Source of the DNA: Peribacillus kribbensis DSM 17871 | GTDB lineage: Bacteria > Bacillota > Bacilli > Bacillales > DSM-1321 | Assembly (NCBI RefSeq): GCF_000430765.1 | Contig: NZ_KE387242.1 | Location: 62,001 to 126,000, forward strand | Direction of reading: 5' to 3' | Length of the DNA stretch: 64,000 bases | Part shown: positions 27,163 to 35,462 of the stretch, in pieces | Layout of the letters: the number at the start of each line of letters is the position of its first letter | Position numbering within the stretch: the stretch's first letter is position 1 | Notes under the pieces: model-generated | Told to the model about the DNA's origin: nothing | Database searches by the model: none | What the model saw: only the letters and a program-made list of their open reading frames with translations | Position numbers and translations under genes: made by a program

Positions 27163-27229
27163 AATCTTGAAATAGCAGGATTCCTGTATGTGTCTGTATT
27201 AAGTTTTGAAAGATGACCTCAACAAACAC

Positions 27230-27508
27230 GAGGGCACTGAAAAACTTACGGTTTTTAATTAATTTTTTAACTTCAAAAAAATAGGCACCTTCTTGTTGGA
27301 ATTACATTCTCAGAAGGCGCCTATTTTCATTTATTTGTACTATTATTTTTCTTTTAAAGGCGTAATAATACTTAGATTGAGAGATTCTTGGTTCGTAATC
27401 ATTTTGAAAATCATAATAACATTAATTATAAACTAAAAAGGTAGTTGAAGGTTCAATTCTATTGAACTTACAACTACCTTTTTTAAACTGGACTTATTCA
27501 GTGCCCTC
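27230..27508. mobile_element. MITE-like element, 279 bp, 12-bp inverted ends, 8-bp target duplication
   Basis: The ends are perfect inverted repeats: GAGGGCACTGAA at 27230-27241 and TTCAGTGCCCTC at 27497-27508. They are flanked by identical 8-bp direct repeats, ACAAACAC (27222-27229 and 27509-27516). Inside are two hairpins: AATAGGCACCTTCT/AGAAGGCGCCTATT (27280-27327) and a ~23-bp arm pair with AAAAGGTAGTTG/CAACTACCTTTT (27435-27486). No coding frame is present, so it would depend on a transposase in trans. The transposase family is not identified. Confidence 0.7.
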
Positions 27509-27587
27509 ACAAACACAGAGATCATCTTCTTTTATATCGGGATGAATTGCTAATGCAGTTTGTCCCATGTGTCTTCAGGATTATTCG

Positions 27588-27872
27588 TCACCAGCCACCC
27601 CGAACACGATTCCACATTCTTCTTCGATGCGCTGCGTTTCGGGGATCAATTCCGCACCCCATTAACCATCTTGCTGCATTATCCCTTTGCTCCCTTGTAA
27701 TAGGGACACCGCAAGCCGCGGAAAGACGATCAACTACACGATACGCCCCTGCGGGATGCCTTAAATGATGGGCTCGACAGGATAGCAGTATGCCGCAAAC
27801 ACGCCGAAAGCATCTTGGATCTCTAATTTTACTCCGGAAAGTTCTCATTAAATGAGGATCAATATACGCCAC
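27588..27872 (-). CDS. Conserved-looking hypothetical protein (94 aa)
   Basis: GTG start at 27872 with GAAAGGAG seven bases upstream, so the longer ATG frame is rejected. Sequence AYIDPHLMRTFRSKIRDPR, then GILLSCRAHHLRHPAGAYRV and VPITREQRDNAARWLMGCGI. It is basic, with Cys and His residues (C, C, HH, C). GC content is clearly higher than its surroundings. It looks like a complete, selected small protein, but I cannot name the family. Confidence 0.6.
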   Translation of the reverse strand: MAYIDPHLMRTFRSKIRDPRCFRRVCGILLSCRAHHLRHPAGAYRVVDRLSAACGVPITREQRDNAARWLMGCGIDPRNAAHRRRMWNRVRGGW

Positions 27873-28222
27873 TTTTTTCTCCTTTCTCTTTGGCTGAAAC
27901 CAAAAAGGTATAAGTTTGATCATGCTGTCTTTTATCTTATGTTGAGAAAACGCCGGAGAAACGGCTAGTATCTAGTGCAGTATAAGTTGGTACATTGTCC
28001 TTCTAATGATTTAAAACATATTCGTTCGAATACCCTGTTAACTACACGCTTTATCATAAAAGTTATGATGGAATACGGCTTCCAGTGGATGATACAATAA
28101 TTATTTAAAGAGCAACACGATTGAATTTGGTTTGTTTCTCTATACCTGGATATGCCTTCACGTCATACACTGTTAGTAATTCCAGGGAAAGTACTTCCTG
28201 TTATAACAGCGGGGTATGACAA
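27873..28222. other. Intergenic, nothing identified
   Basis: About 350 bp of AT-rich sequence between the divergent small gene and the cyclase. Presumably it holds both promoters, but I see no confident -35/-10 pair, repeat or RNA structure. Confidence 0.4.
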
Positions 28223-30022
28223 TTGAAAGTAAATGAAATTGTTCAAAATAAAATAAATAAGCTTATCCAGCAAATCAGAGAACATCAATTGGCAGATGGA
28301 AAGTGGGAGTATTGTTTTGAAAGCGGGCCAATGACGGATGCCTATTTTATATTGATGCTGCGAAGCCTTGGGGTTGAAGAAGAAATACTCGTTCAAAAGC
28401 TGTCCCAAAGGTTAAAAAATATACAACATTCAAATGGTTCCTGGTGTGTTTTTGAAGATGATGGGGGTAACCTTTCAGCTACAATTGAGGCATACGCTGC
28501 TCTCTTATATTCAGGATATGCTACAGCTGAAGACGAAAATATGAGGAAGGCTGAGGAGTTTATCCTTGAAGAGGGAGGTCTTGGTTGTGCTCATCCTTCT
28601 ACAAAATTTATGCTGGCTTTAAACAACCTGTATCCATGGCCAAGCAGCTTTCCTTTACCGCTTTTACTGCTTAACATACCTTCTTTTCTGCCTTTTAGTT
28701 TTTATAAACTAAGCTCCTATGTCAGAGTACACCTGGCTCCAATCTTAATACTAGGCTATAAGAGGTTCTCCTTAACGCATAAAGATACACCTGATTTAAC
28801 TCACCTGTATAAAGAACGAAAGGGTGGCAGGGTGCAAAACGTTCTTTCTTTCTTCCGCCGGTTCATTCCGTTAAGCCGTCTTAATGGTTCGGCACTTAAA
28901 AAAGCAGAAAATTATATTCTGGATAATATAGAAGGCGACGGCACTTTATTCAGTTATGCAAGTGCCACTTTTTATATGGTATATGCGTTGCTTGCACTGG
29001 GATACGACAGAAATTCTCCATACATTCAGCATGCTATTTGGGGATTAAAATCAATGGTATACGATAAGAGCGGATTAACACATCTGCAGAATTCACCATC
29101 AACCATTTGGGATACTGCACTGTTGAGTTACGCCCTCCAAGAGGCAGGTGTGACTCCAAAGGAATCTGTTGTGCTATCATCCGTAAACTTCTTACAATCA
29201 CATCAGCAAATTTCAGGAGGCTGGGGATTTTCTGAAAGCAATTCAATCCATCCCGACATTGATGATACTCAAGCATCACTTAGAGCCATTGCACGTTCTG
29301 CATACCAGGATGTACAAATATGCAAAACATGGAGGGATGGAGTCAACTGGCTGCTAGCCATGCAAAATAAAGACGGTGGATGGGGTTCATTTGAAAGAAA
29401 TCGACATAAATCACTGCTCAGGTTGTCTCCTATAGAAAACTTTAACGATGTTGCTATCGATCCTTCAACAACGGATTTAACAGGAAGGGCATTAGAGTTT
29501 TTAGGGAACTTTGTAAACGTGACTTTAAATAATCCGCGGATTGCTTCTGCTTCAAACTGGTTAATCAGAAGTCAAGAGGAAAATGGTTCATGGTTTGGAA
29601 GATGGGGAGTTTCCTATATTTATGGAACATGGGCGGCCATAACGGGTTTGACTGCTGTAGGTGTAAAAGCAGACCATCCTTCAATCATAAGGGCTGTGGA
29701 TTGGTTAAAAAGCATTCAGCTTTCGGACGGCGGCTGGGGTGAGTCATGTAAAAGCGACAAGGAAAAAAAGTATACTCCCCTTCCATACTCTACAATAGTA
29801 CAAACCTCCTGGGCAGTAGACGCGTTAGTTTCAGCATGTGATAGCCTTACTCCTGAAATTGAGAGGGGAATATGGTTTTTAACAAGCTGTAAAGCGGATA
29901 AATCATTATCATACCAAACAGGAGCTGGGCTGCCTGGCCACTTTTATATTAACTATCATAGTTATAGGCACATATGGCCATTAGTTGCACTAGCTCATTA
30001 CAATACAAAGTTTAAAAAATAA
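28223..30022 (+). CDS. Squalene-hopene/sporulenol-type terpene cyclase
   Basis: 599 residues, slightly shorter than typical SqhC (~630). The acid motif is DIDDTQ (about 345-350), as in class II triterpene cyclases. QW-type repeats are visible: QHSNGSWCVFED, QISGGWGFSESN, MQNKDGGWGSFERN, SQEENGSWFGRWG and QLSDGGWGESCKSD. In Bacillus, such enzymes cyclise tetraprenyl-beta-curcumene to sporulenes or squalene to hopanoids in spore or cell membranes. TTG start after GCGGGGTATGAC. No prenyl synthase neighbour is present, so precursors must come from elsewhere in the genome. Its location on a probable plasmid is unusual. Confidence 0.88.
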   Translation: MKVNEIVQNKINKLIQQIREHQLADGKWEYCFESGPMTDAYFILMLRSLGVEEEILVQKLSQRLKNIQHSNGSWCVFEDDGGNLSATIEAYAALLYSGYATAEDENMRKAEEFILEEGGLGCAHPSTKFMLALNNLYPWPSSFPLPLLLLNIPSFLPFSFYKLSSYVRVHLAPILILGYKRFSLTHKDTPDLTHLYKERKGGRVQNVLSFFRRFIPLSRLNGSALKKAENYILDNIEGDGTLFSYASATFYMVYALLALGYDRNSPYIQHAIWGLKSMVYDKSGLTHLQNSPSTIWDTALLSYALQEAGVTPKESVVLSSVNFLQSHQQISGGWGFSESNSIHPDIDDTQASLRAIARSAYQDVQICKTWRDGVNWLLAMQNKDGGWGSFERNRHKSLLRLSPIENFNDVAIDPSTTDLTGRALEFLGNFVNVTLNNPRIASASNWLIRSQEENGSWFGRWGVSYIYGTWAAITGLTAVGVKADHPSIIRAVDWLKSIQLSDGGWGESCKSDKEKKYTPLPYSTIVQTSWAVDALVSACDSLTPEIERGIWFLTSCKADKSLSYQTGAGLPGHFYINYHSYRHIWPLVALAHYNTKFKK

Positions 30023-30161
30023 CTCCATGCCGTTTGAAAATTTGGTCATTGTAATTACTTGAATTCATTCTTTTTTAACCTTGAAGAATCTGTGGATCCC
30101 TCGGTTTTTCGAAGAATTAGGAATGTTGCAGTTCTTTATTTCTTATAGCCAATGTCTCGAA

Positions 30162-30187
30162 AAAGCTGCCTCCCGCGGCTTTTTTGG
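30162..30187 (+). terminator. Hairpin with T-tract
   Basis: AAGCTGCC-TCCC-GCGGCTT followed by TTTT, ~140 bp past the cyclase stop. Confidence 0.55.
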
Positions 30188-30216
30188 TTTTGACTGTCAT
30201 TGAGGGAAAAAACGAA

Positions 30217-30505
30217 GAGATGTTGTTACAAGTGGTGGTTTCGGCTAAGCGAAATCCTTTTCAACAAGGTGTATATCAAAGTCAGTTATTCAGTTTGGAT
30301 ATGTATATCTCTATGCTTCTTCAATACCAGGCACACTTATCAAGTACAGATGAGCAGCTATAAAAAATTATAATGAGTGAACAAATCTCCGAATATGATG
30401 TACGAAGGGGCAAACCCCAGATCCGCAGACTTCTTACAAAACGAAATCAGATAGCCAATACAAAAAGCCCCATCAATCAAGATGGTCTTTCAGGCTGTTG
30501 AAAAA
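30217..30505 (+). pseudogene. IS110 transposase internal fragment
   Basis: VVSAKRNPFQQGVYQSQLFS and LDMYISMLLQYQAHLSS match the middle of the IS110 relic at 1440-1560 (VASAVRNPFQQGLYQSHLLS). A second short block (AYDVRRGKPQIRRL-like, TKRNQIANTKSP) follows in another frame. Both ends are missing. Confidence 0.65.
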
Positions 30506-30570
30506 GCCAGCAGCATTTTTATTGTAGATTTTATGAAAATATCTACTATAAATGGTATTGCAAAAAAACA

Positions 30571-30608
30571 AACCCCCTTTTCTTTAAATAAACTTGGAAA
30601 AGGGGGTT
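30571..30608 (-). terminator. Strong hairpin terminator
   Basis: AACCCCCTTTTC and GAAAAGGGGGTT are perfect arms around 14 bases. On the minus strand the descending arm ends in T-rich sequence 45 bp after the YjcZ-like gene. Confidence 0.8.
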
Positions 30609-30652
30609 GTCTATAATCTAACCTATCTATGACAGTATTTCTCCTTTAGTTA

Positions 30653-30781
30653 TCAGTAACCACTCCAATAAGTAGCTCCAATAATGATGAGGAGAATAAA
30701 TAGAACCACAATCAAGGCGAAACCACTGCCGTAGCCGCCTCCGCCGCCCTCGCCGGAGCCACAGCCTCCACTAAATCCCAT
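30653..30781 (-). CDS. YjcZ-family small sporulation protein
   Basis: 42 residues: a Gly-rich head (MGFSGGCGSGEGGGGGYGSG) and a single hydrophobic helix (FALIVVLFILLIIIGATYW) ending SGY. This is the YjcZ/YuzJ pattern of very short, abundant Bacillus sporulation-associated membrane peptides. The ribosome binding site AAAGGGGGG lies upstream and a strong terminator downstream, so it is monocistronic. Too short for routine gene calling. The role of the family is still unclear. Confidence 0.85.
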   Translation of the reverse strand: MGFSGGCGSGEGGGGGYGSGFALIVVLFILLIIIGATYWSGY

Positions 30782-30905
30782 AATACAGCCCCCCCTTTAT
30801 CCATTGTTAATATATAGTATGAGATGACTTAAGCATTGGACAAGGCAAATAACTATTGATTGTATAAAAGGGCACTATCAATTGCTTTGTTCCATAAATA
30901 AAACC

Positions 30906-31360
30906 GCATTAGCTATATGGTTTTACCGTTACCACTTATGAAGAATTATCTGGAACACTTTACTATTTATAAACAAAATGTGTCTCGAGTTCATCAGGAT
31001 ACTCTTTATCGTTTTATGAAAGAAGGGTTTTGGCAGAGTCATTTAAACAAAATGAGAACTCTTTACCGTAAAAAGCATAGTACCTTAATTTGGCCATAAA
31101 AAAATTATTTTGGACAAAATGTAACCATAATTGGTGAAAAATCAGGACTTCATATTGTTTTGGAAGTAAAAAACAATATGGAGGAGGAGCAGTTAATTAA
31201 TGCTGCAATGAATGTGGGAGTGAAGGTTTATCCATTATCCATATATTGTGCCGGAGTAACAGGAAGCGTAAGGGTTAAAATCTTAATTGGTTTTGGAGGA
31301 TTAACGGAAACTGAAATTATTACAGGAATTAAGTTATTAAAAAAAGTCTGGAAGCTCTAG
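30906..31360 (+). pseudogene. MocR/PdxR-type regulator, C-terminal aminotransferase remnant
   Basis: Two pieces separated by a frame break at 31098: RISYMVLPLPLMKNYLEHF through YRFMKEGFWQSHLNKMRTLY, then NYFGQNVTIIGEKSGLHIVL and GFGGLTETEIITGIKLLKKV. This is the end of the PLP aminotransferase-like domain of MocR-family GntR regulators (GFWxxHLRRMRxxYxxKR, GLH). The N-terminal winged helix and the PLP lysine region are absent. Confidence 0.75.
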
Positions 31361-31370
31361 ATAAATCCAA

Positions 31371-31685
31371 ATGAACTTTCTATTCGTGGAATCCAAAAAG
31401 CGGGGTTACTTCTTTAAAACTATGGATGTTGTGTTTGAGTCAATAGATTGGCGTGCAACAACAAAAGAAAAGGCTCCTGCTCATCTATTGGAGCAAGCCG
31501 GCCTAATTGGTCCAATTATTCTGGCAACCATCCTTTTGTTCGGATCAGCCTTTCTTACTAGAAGAAAAGGCTGGGGAATATCCGCCAGCCCTTTGCTGCT
31601 TAGTACTCATTGTCGTAATACAATTCTTCCGCCCGCTTCTTATCCGTTCCCTTCAGATAAGACCATATATATTGAGGGTTTTTGA
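31371..31685 (+). CDS. Doubtful ORF with membrane segment
   Basis: ATG frame with one hydrophobic stretch (GLIGPIILATILLFGSAFLT) followed by RRKGWGI, a plausible membrane-protein end. The part beyond ~31600 overlaps the convergent glycosyltransferase on the other strand and is probably read-through. There is no ribosome binding site. It could be the C-terminal fragment of a lost membrane gene. Confidence 0.25.
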   Translation: MNFLFVESKKRGYFFKTMDVVFESIDWRATTKEKAPAHLLEQAGLIGPIILATILLFGSAFLTRRKGWGISASPLLLSTHCRNTILPPASYPFPSDKTIYIEGF

Positions 31686-32334
31686 CCATAACCCAATCCC
31701 CTAATTTATCAAACTTTCTGCTTGATGTGACCATGCCAAAAGGGATGATGCCAAAAAGCTTTCGATTTGCCAGCCCCCACATCATCAGCCGATGGGCAAA
31801 ATCGGCATCTTCGGCCATTAGCAATTCCTCATTAAATCCGTTGATGGCCACGAAATCTTTTCTGTAGCACCAGAAAATCCCAACCGCAATCAACCCATAC
31901 TTGATTAGCATCGGAATGGATATGGCTGCGACAGATGTTAGAATCCCCAAAGACATACGGTCAAATAACCCGGATGTCCCGCCACCGATAAATAATCCGC
32001 TTGATAACAATAACTTCACTCTAGAAAGGAATCCTCTAGTCATTTTGGTATCTGCATCGATCGTAATCAGAATGTCACCAGTGGCTGCCTTTGCCCCTGC
32101 ATTTCTAATTTTTGAAAGGTTTTTGTCGTCATTTTTGATCGTGATCGCATTATAAGATTTTGCGATTTCCTCCGTCCGATCTGTACACCGATTCAACACA
32201 ACAATAATTTCAACCTGATCCTTATACCGCTTTGAAGCAGCTTTGATGGATTCCAGACATCCGGCTATATATTTTTCTTCATTGTGTGCAGGTATGATGA
32301 TAGAAAACTTCTTATTCCTTTTTTCCTTTGTCAA
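31600..32334 (-). CDS. Family 2 glycosyltransferase
   Basis: 244 residues. GT-A fold: FSIIIPAHNEEKYIAGCLES, AAKSY..., the DXD-type ITIDADTKM (Asp-Ala-Asp), and the acceptor region LMAEDADFAHRLM (ED motif). A central hydrophobic pair (about 138-160) suggests membrane association. The ED and DXD motifs indicate an active GT2 enzyme. Acceptor unknown. It is alone on this strand; the upstream region to 32776 contains only the PadR promoter. Confidence 0.87.
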   Translation of the reverse strand: MTKEKRNKKFSIIIPAHNEEKYIAGCLESIKAASKRYKDQVEIIVVLNRCTDRTEEIAKSYNAITIKNDDKNLSKIRNAGAKAATGDILITIDADTKMTRGFLSRVKLLLSSGLFIGGGTSGLFDRMSLGILTSVAAISIPMLIKYGLIAVGIFWCYRKDFVAINGFNEELLMAEDADFAHRLMMWGLANRKLFGIIPFGMVTSSRKFDKLGDWVMVKNPQYIWSYLKGTDKKRAEELYYDNEY

Positions 32335-32652
32335 AATTTCTCACCCTTTCTGTGTATCATTCAAATTCAAAGACTGTCAGCTTAGATGATTGATCCTAAG
32401 AACTCTCAGTTATATAAAATATGAAAGATGTGGACGATTGCTTGTACATCTGTCGTATTTCTTTTAAGAATGGTAGTGGGTTGAAATGAAATAATAAGAC
32501 AAGATGTGCAAACTCTAAACCGAAAACCAAATGCCGATGGAGCCGCAATTGCTAAGAGAGAAAGGGTTTAGTGATTTGGGAAAAAGATAAAATGACATTA
32601 CTATCACATTTTGACTCACTTACATCCTAAAGTGTAAGCTGTAAAAATTTTA

Positions 32653-32712
32653 TTGACAAAAGAGGCTAATAAGCAATACTATATACTAGTAGTAAGTAAC
32701 ACTTAGTATTCA
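32653..32712 (+). promoter_or_regulatory. Promoter/operator of the PadR-ABC operon
   Basis: TTGACA at 32653 and AATACT at 32675 (16-bp spacer) form a sigma-A type promoter. Overlapping it is ATACTAGTAGTAAGTAACAC and then TTAGTATT, an imperfect ATACT/AGTAT dyad as expected for a PadR-type operator with autoregulation. Confidence 0.55.
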
Positions 32713-32776
32713 ATTCGAAGATAATTCAGATGCAGAATACTGGAGAAAATAAGTAAACCCTTAATGGAGGTAGACA

Positions 32777-33121
32777 TTGGAAAATATAACCGAAATGCTG
32801 AAAGGAGTACTTGAGGGATGTGTGCTTGAAATCATAAGCCGTGGCGAGACTTATGGCTATGAAATCACGCAGCAGCTGCGAAAACTTGGCTTTACTGATG
32901 TGGTCGAAGGCACCGTTTATACGATTACCATGCGGCTCGAGAAAAACCATCTGGTGGACATCGAGAAAAAGCCATCCACCATGGGACCTCCAAGAAAATT
33001 TTATACACTCAACGAAGCTGGAAAGGAGCAGCTTGAAATTTTTTGGAATAAGTGGGAATTCGTATCGAGTAAAATTAATGAACTCAAATCAAAAATAAAT
33101 TCAAAAGGAGACATAACATAA
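32777..33121 (+). CDS. PadR-family transcriptional regulator
   Basis: 114 residues from TTG (GGAGGTAGACA upstream). Winged helix: LKGVLEGCVLEIISRGETYG, YEITQQLRKLGF, EGTVYTITMRLEKNHLV, and the wing PSTMGPPRKFYTLNEAGKE. The C-terminal dimer helix is short, so it is the PadR-s1 class. It overlaps the next gene by one base (TAATG). PadR regulators of this set repress adjacent efflux genes and are released by the exported compound. That is known for the family and inferred here. Confidence 0.9.
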   Translation: MENITEMLKGVLEGCVLEIISRGETYGYEITQQLRKLGFTDVVEGTVYTITMRLEKNHLVDIEKKPSTMGPPRKFYTLNEAGKEQLEIFWNKWEFVSSKINELKSKINSKGDIT

Positions 33122-33453
33122 TGAGTATTTTTAAAAAAATCTTTGGGGATTTTAGCGAAAAAAAAACATGGAGGGAAATGGAAAGCCGTGCAAAGTCTTT
33201 ACCTGAAGAATACTACAGCGCCTACAAAGCGATGCAAAAGTATCTCTGGAACACGGGCGGCCTGATTGACTGGCAAGAAACTAAATTAGTTTTTAATCAC
33301 CTCATCGACCTTCTTGAAGAAGCCTCAGCTGATGGAAAGCGCGTTAAAGAAGTAACGGGCAGCGATGTAGCCGCATTCTGTGATGATCTAGTCGCTGATG
33401 CAAAATCTTGGGTTGATAAGCAGCGTCAAAAACTCAATGATGCAATTAAATAG
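33121..33453 (+). CDS. DUF1048 protein
   Basis: 110 residues, a small helical protein: EKKTWREMESRAKSLPEEYY, YKAMQKYLWNTGG, DLLEEASADGKRVKEVTGSD and VAAFCDDLVADAKSWVDK. This is the DUF1048 pattern, nearly always next to PadR and an ABC-2 exporter in Firmicutes. Its biochemical role is unknown. Confidence 0.88.
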   Translation: MSIFKKIFGDFSEKKTWREMESRAKSLPEEYYSAYKAMQKYLWNTGGLIDWQETKLVFNHLIDLLEEASADGKRVKEVTGSDVAAFCDDLVADAKSWVDKQRQKLNDAIK

Positions 33454-33499
33454 CTAAGATTGTCATTAAAGAGATCTAAAAATCCCTCTTCAAAGTCTC

Positions 33500-33690
33500 G
33501 GCTGTGCCTGATCCTAGCAACATCCCAGAGATTTTCTGCATCTTTGAAGAAGATGCAGCTGCTGGGAAAGAAAAGATCACAGGAAAAGACATTGCTTCTT
33601 TCAGTGGAACTGCTGATTGAAAGTAAAAACATTGGGTAACCAAAAAGTCAGTAAAGCTATGAAAATCAGAAAAAATATTCCCGCTCTCTA
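33500..33690 (+). pseudogene. Second DUF1048 gene, decayed
   Basis: Frames give FEEDAAAGKEKITGKDIASF and later NWVTKKSVKAMKIRKN, corresponding to the second half of a DUF1048 protein. Stops interrupt the frame. Related operons often carry two DUF1048 genes; here the second has been lost. 33690-33826 contains no gene. Confidence 0.6.
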
Positions 33691-33826
33691 GTGATTGTAA
33701 ATATGATTGTGTGCCGCTATGATTCAGTAAAAATTTTTACACCTGTACTAAGTATTACAGAATATCTGTATAACTGACTAGTGTCTCGAAACATCTTTCT
33801 GAGTTTTTTATAAGGAGGACAAAAGG

Positions 33827-34588
33827 ATGAACCAAACAGCCATCTCGGTTAAAGGGTTAAAGAAATCTTTTAATAACAAGGAAGTCTTAAAGGGAGTGGA
33901 TTTTGAAGTAGGCTGCGGCGAAATTTTCGCACTGCTGGGCTCAAATGGGGCCGGTAAGACAACGACAGTGAACATCCTTTCGACATTGTTGAAGCCCGAT
34001 GGGGGTGAAGCGTATATTTGCGGCTTTGACGTCCAGCGTCAATCCGATCATGTCCGCCAGAGTATCAGCCTGACGGGGCAGTTCGCTGCTTTAGACGGCA
34101 TGCTCACCGGGCGGGAAAACCTGAAATTGATTGCCAAGTTACGCGGAGTTCCCAAGCCCTCCCAAGTGGCCGACAGTCTGCTTGCAAAATTCAGCCTGAC
34201 CGATGCGGCCAGCCGACGGGCGGACCAGTATTCCGGGGGGATGAAGCGGAGGCTTGACCTCGCCATGAGCCTGATCGGGCCGCCAGCAGTCCTCTTCCTT
34301 GACGAACCGACAACAGGGCTTGATCCCGAGGCACGGATTGAAGTCTGGAATACCATCGAGGAGCTTGCCAGCAGCGGCACGACCATCCTGCTGACGACCC
34401 AGTACCTGGAGGAAGCTGAACAGCTGGCGGACCGTATCGCCATCCTGCATGGAGGTAAGATTATCACAACCGGTACTCTTACCGAACTCAAAGAAATGTA
34501 CCCGCCTGCGAAAGTGGAGTATATCGAGAAGCAGCCAACATTAGAAGAAATTTTTCTCGAGATTATAAGCAAGAAGGAGGCGATGTAG
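33827..34588 (+). CDS. ABC transporter ATPase, DrrA-type
   Basis: 253 residues. Walker A GSNGAGKTTT, signature QYSGGMKRRLDLAMSLIG, Walker B VLFLDEPTTGLD, H-loop TTQYLEEAEQLADRI. The sequence TGRENLKLIAKLRGVP and the C-terminal VEYIEKQPTLEEIFLEI fit the daunorubicin-resistance (DrrA) drug-export family. GC content is well above the upstream genes. The next gene starts directly after the stop codon. Confidence 0.92.
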   Translation: MNQTAISVKGLKKSFNNKEVLKGVDFEVGCGEIFALLGSNGAGKTTTVNILSTLLKPDGGEAYICGFDVQRQSDHVRQSISLTGQFAALDGMLTGRENLKLIAKLRGVPKPSQVADSLLAKFSLTDAASRRADQYSGGMKRRLDLAMSLIGPPAVLFLDEPTTGLDPEARIEVWNTIEELASSGTTILLTTQYLEEAEQLADRIAILHGGKIITTGTLTELKEMYPPAKVEYIEKQPTLEEIFLEIISKKEAM

Positions 34589-35338
34589 ATGAATAGCAAA
34601 ACAGGGGTATTACTTGGGCGTTTAATGTGCAATATCATGCGCAGCCCGGATACGATTATCACGGTTGCGATCACTCCGATTATGATGATGCTGCTGTTTG
34701 TGTATGTATTTGGGGGAGCCATAGACGCAGGCACTGACAACTATGTCAATTACTTATTGCCGGGCATCTTGCTGATGGCGATCGCATCCGGTGTCGCTTA
34801 CACATCGGTGCGGCTGTTTACAGATGTAAAGAGCGGGCTGATGGCACGTTTCATCACCATGCCCATCAAGCTCTCATCGGTTTTGTGGGCACATGTGCTG
34901 ACCTCGCTTGTATCCAATGCGCTTATTGTTGTGGTGGTTATCCTCGCTGCGCTCTCAATGGGATTCCGTTCCAGCGCTGATATCCTGGATTGGCTTGCGG
35001 CAGCCGGGATACTCGGACTGTTTACGCTGGCGCTGACATGGCTGGCGGTCATTCCCGGATTAACAGCAAAATCTATGGAAGGTGCGACTGCCTACTCCTA
35101 TCCGCTGATTTTTCTGCCTTTTATCAGTTCGGCCTTTGTTCCCACCGAAACCATGCCGAAAATTGTCCGGGTGTTTGCAGAAAACCAGGCTGTGACTCCC
35201 ATCGTGAATGCGATTCGTGCCCTTTTGTACGATGGGACTGTGGGCAGCAGCATCTGGATTGCGCTAGCCTGGTGTGCCGGAATTATGCTGATTGCCTGCT
35301 TTTTCGCAAGTAAACTATTTAAACGCCAACTTGGGTAA
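34589..35338 (+). CDS. ABC-2 permease, DrrB-type
   Basis: 249 residues with six hydrophobic segments; N-terminal SPDTIITVAITPIMMMLLFV, the cytoplasmic VRLFTDVKSGLMARFITMPI motif of DrrB permeases, and LIFLPFISSAFVPTETMP before the last helix. Pairs with the preceding ATPase to form a drug exporter. High GC like the ATPase, suggesting both came from a different donor than the flanking AT-rich DNA. Confidence 0.9.
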   Translation: MNSKTGVLLGRLMCNIMRSPDTIITVAITPIMMMLLFVYVFGGAIDAGTDNYVNYLLPGILLMAIASGVAYTSVRLFTDVKSGLMARFITMPIKLSSVLWAHVLTSLVSNALIVVVVILAALSMGFRSSADILDWLAAAGILGLFTLALTWLAVIPGLTAKSMEGATAYSYPLIFLPFISSAFVPTETMPKIVRVFAENQAVTPIVNAIRALLYDGTVGSSIWIALAWCAGIMLIACFFASKLFKRQLG

Positions 35339-35350
35339 TATGGGTACACT

Positions 35351-35388
35351 GTCAGGCAGCTTTACTATGTAAGGCTGCCTGACTTCTT
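35351..35388 (+). terminator. Rho-independent terminator
   Basis: GTCAGGCAGC/GCTGCCTGAC perfect 10-bp arms, loop of 13, then TTCTT. Ends the PadR-ABC operon. Confidence 0.75.
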
Positions 35389-35462
35389 GAACTAGAATTG
35401 ATTCTTTTAAGAGTGGATGGTGGTAATCAGAATACTAGTATAAAGACCGCACTAGGGTAAGT

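Noticed and set aside
27547-27768. Plus-strand ORF opposite the 94-aa minus-strand gene
   Set aside because: The minus-strand gene has a GTG start with a well-placed GAAAGGAG and better protein-like composition.
34048-34740. Long minus-strand ORF over the ABC ATPase gene
   Set aside because: Shadow frame of the high-GC ATPase; Ser/Arg-rich low-complexity translation, no start signal, and the plus-strand gene has all ABC motifs.
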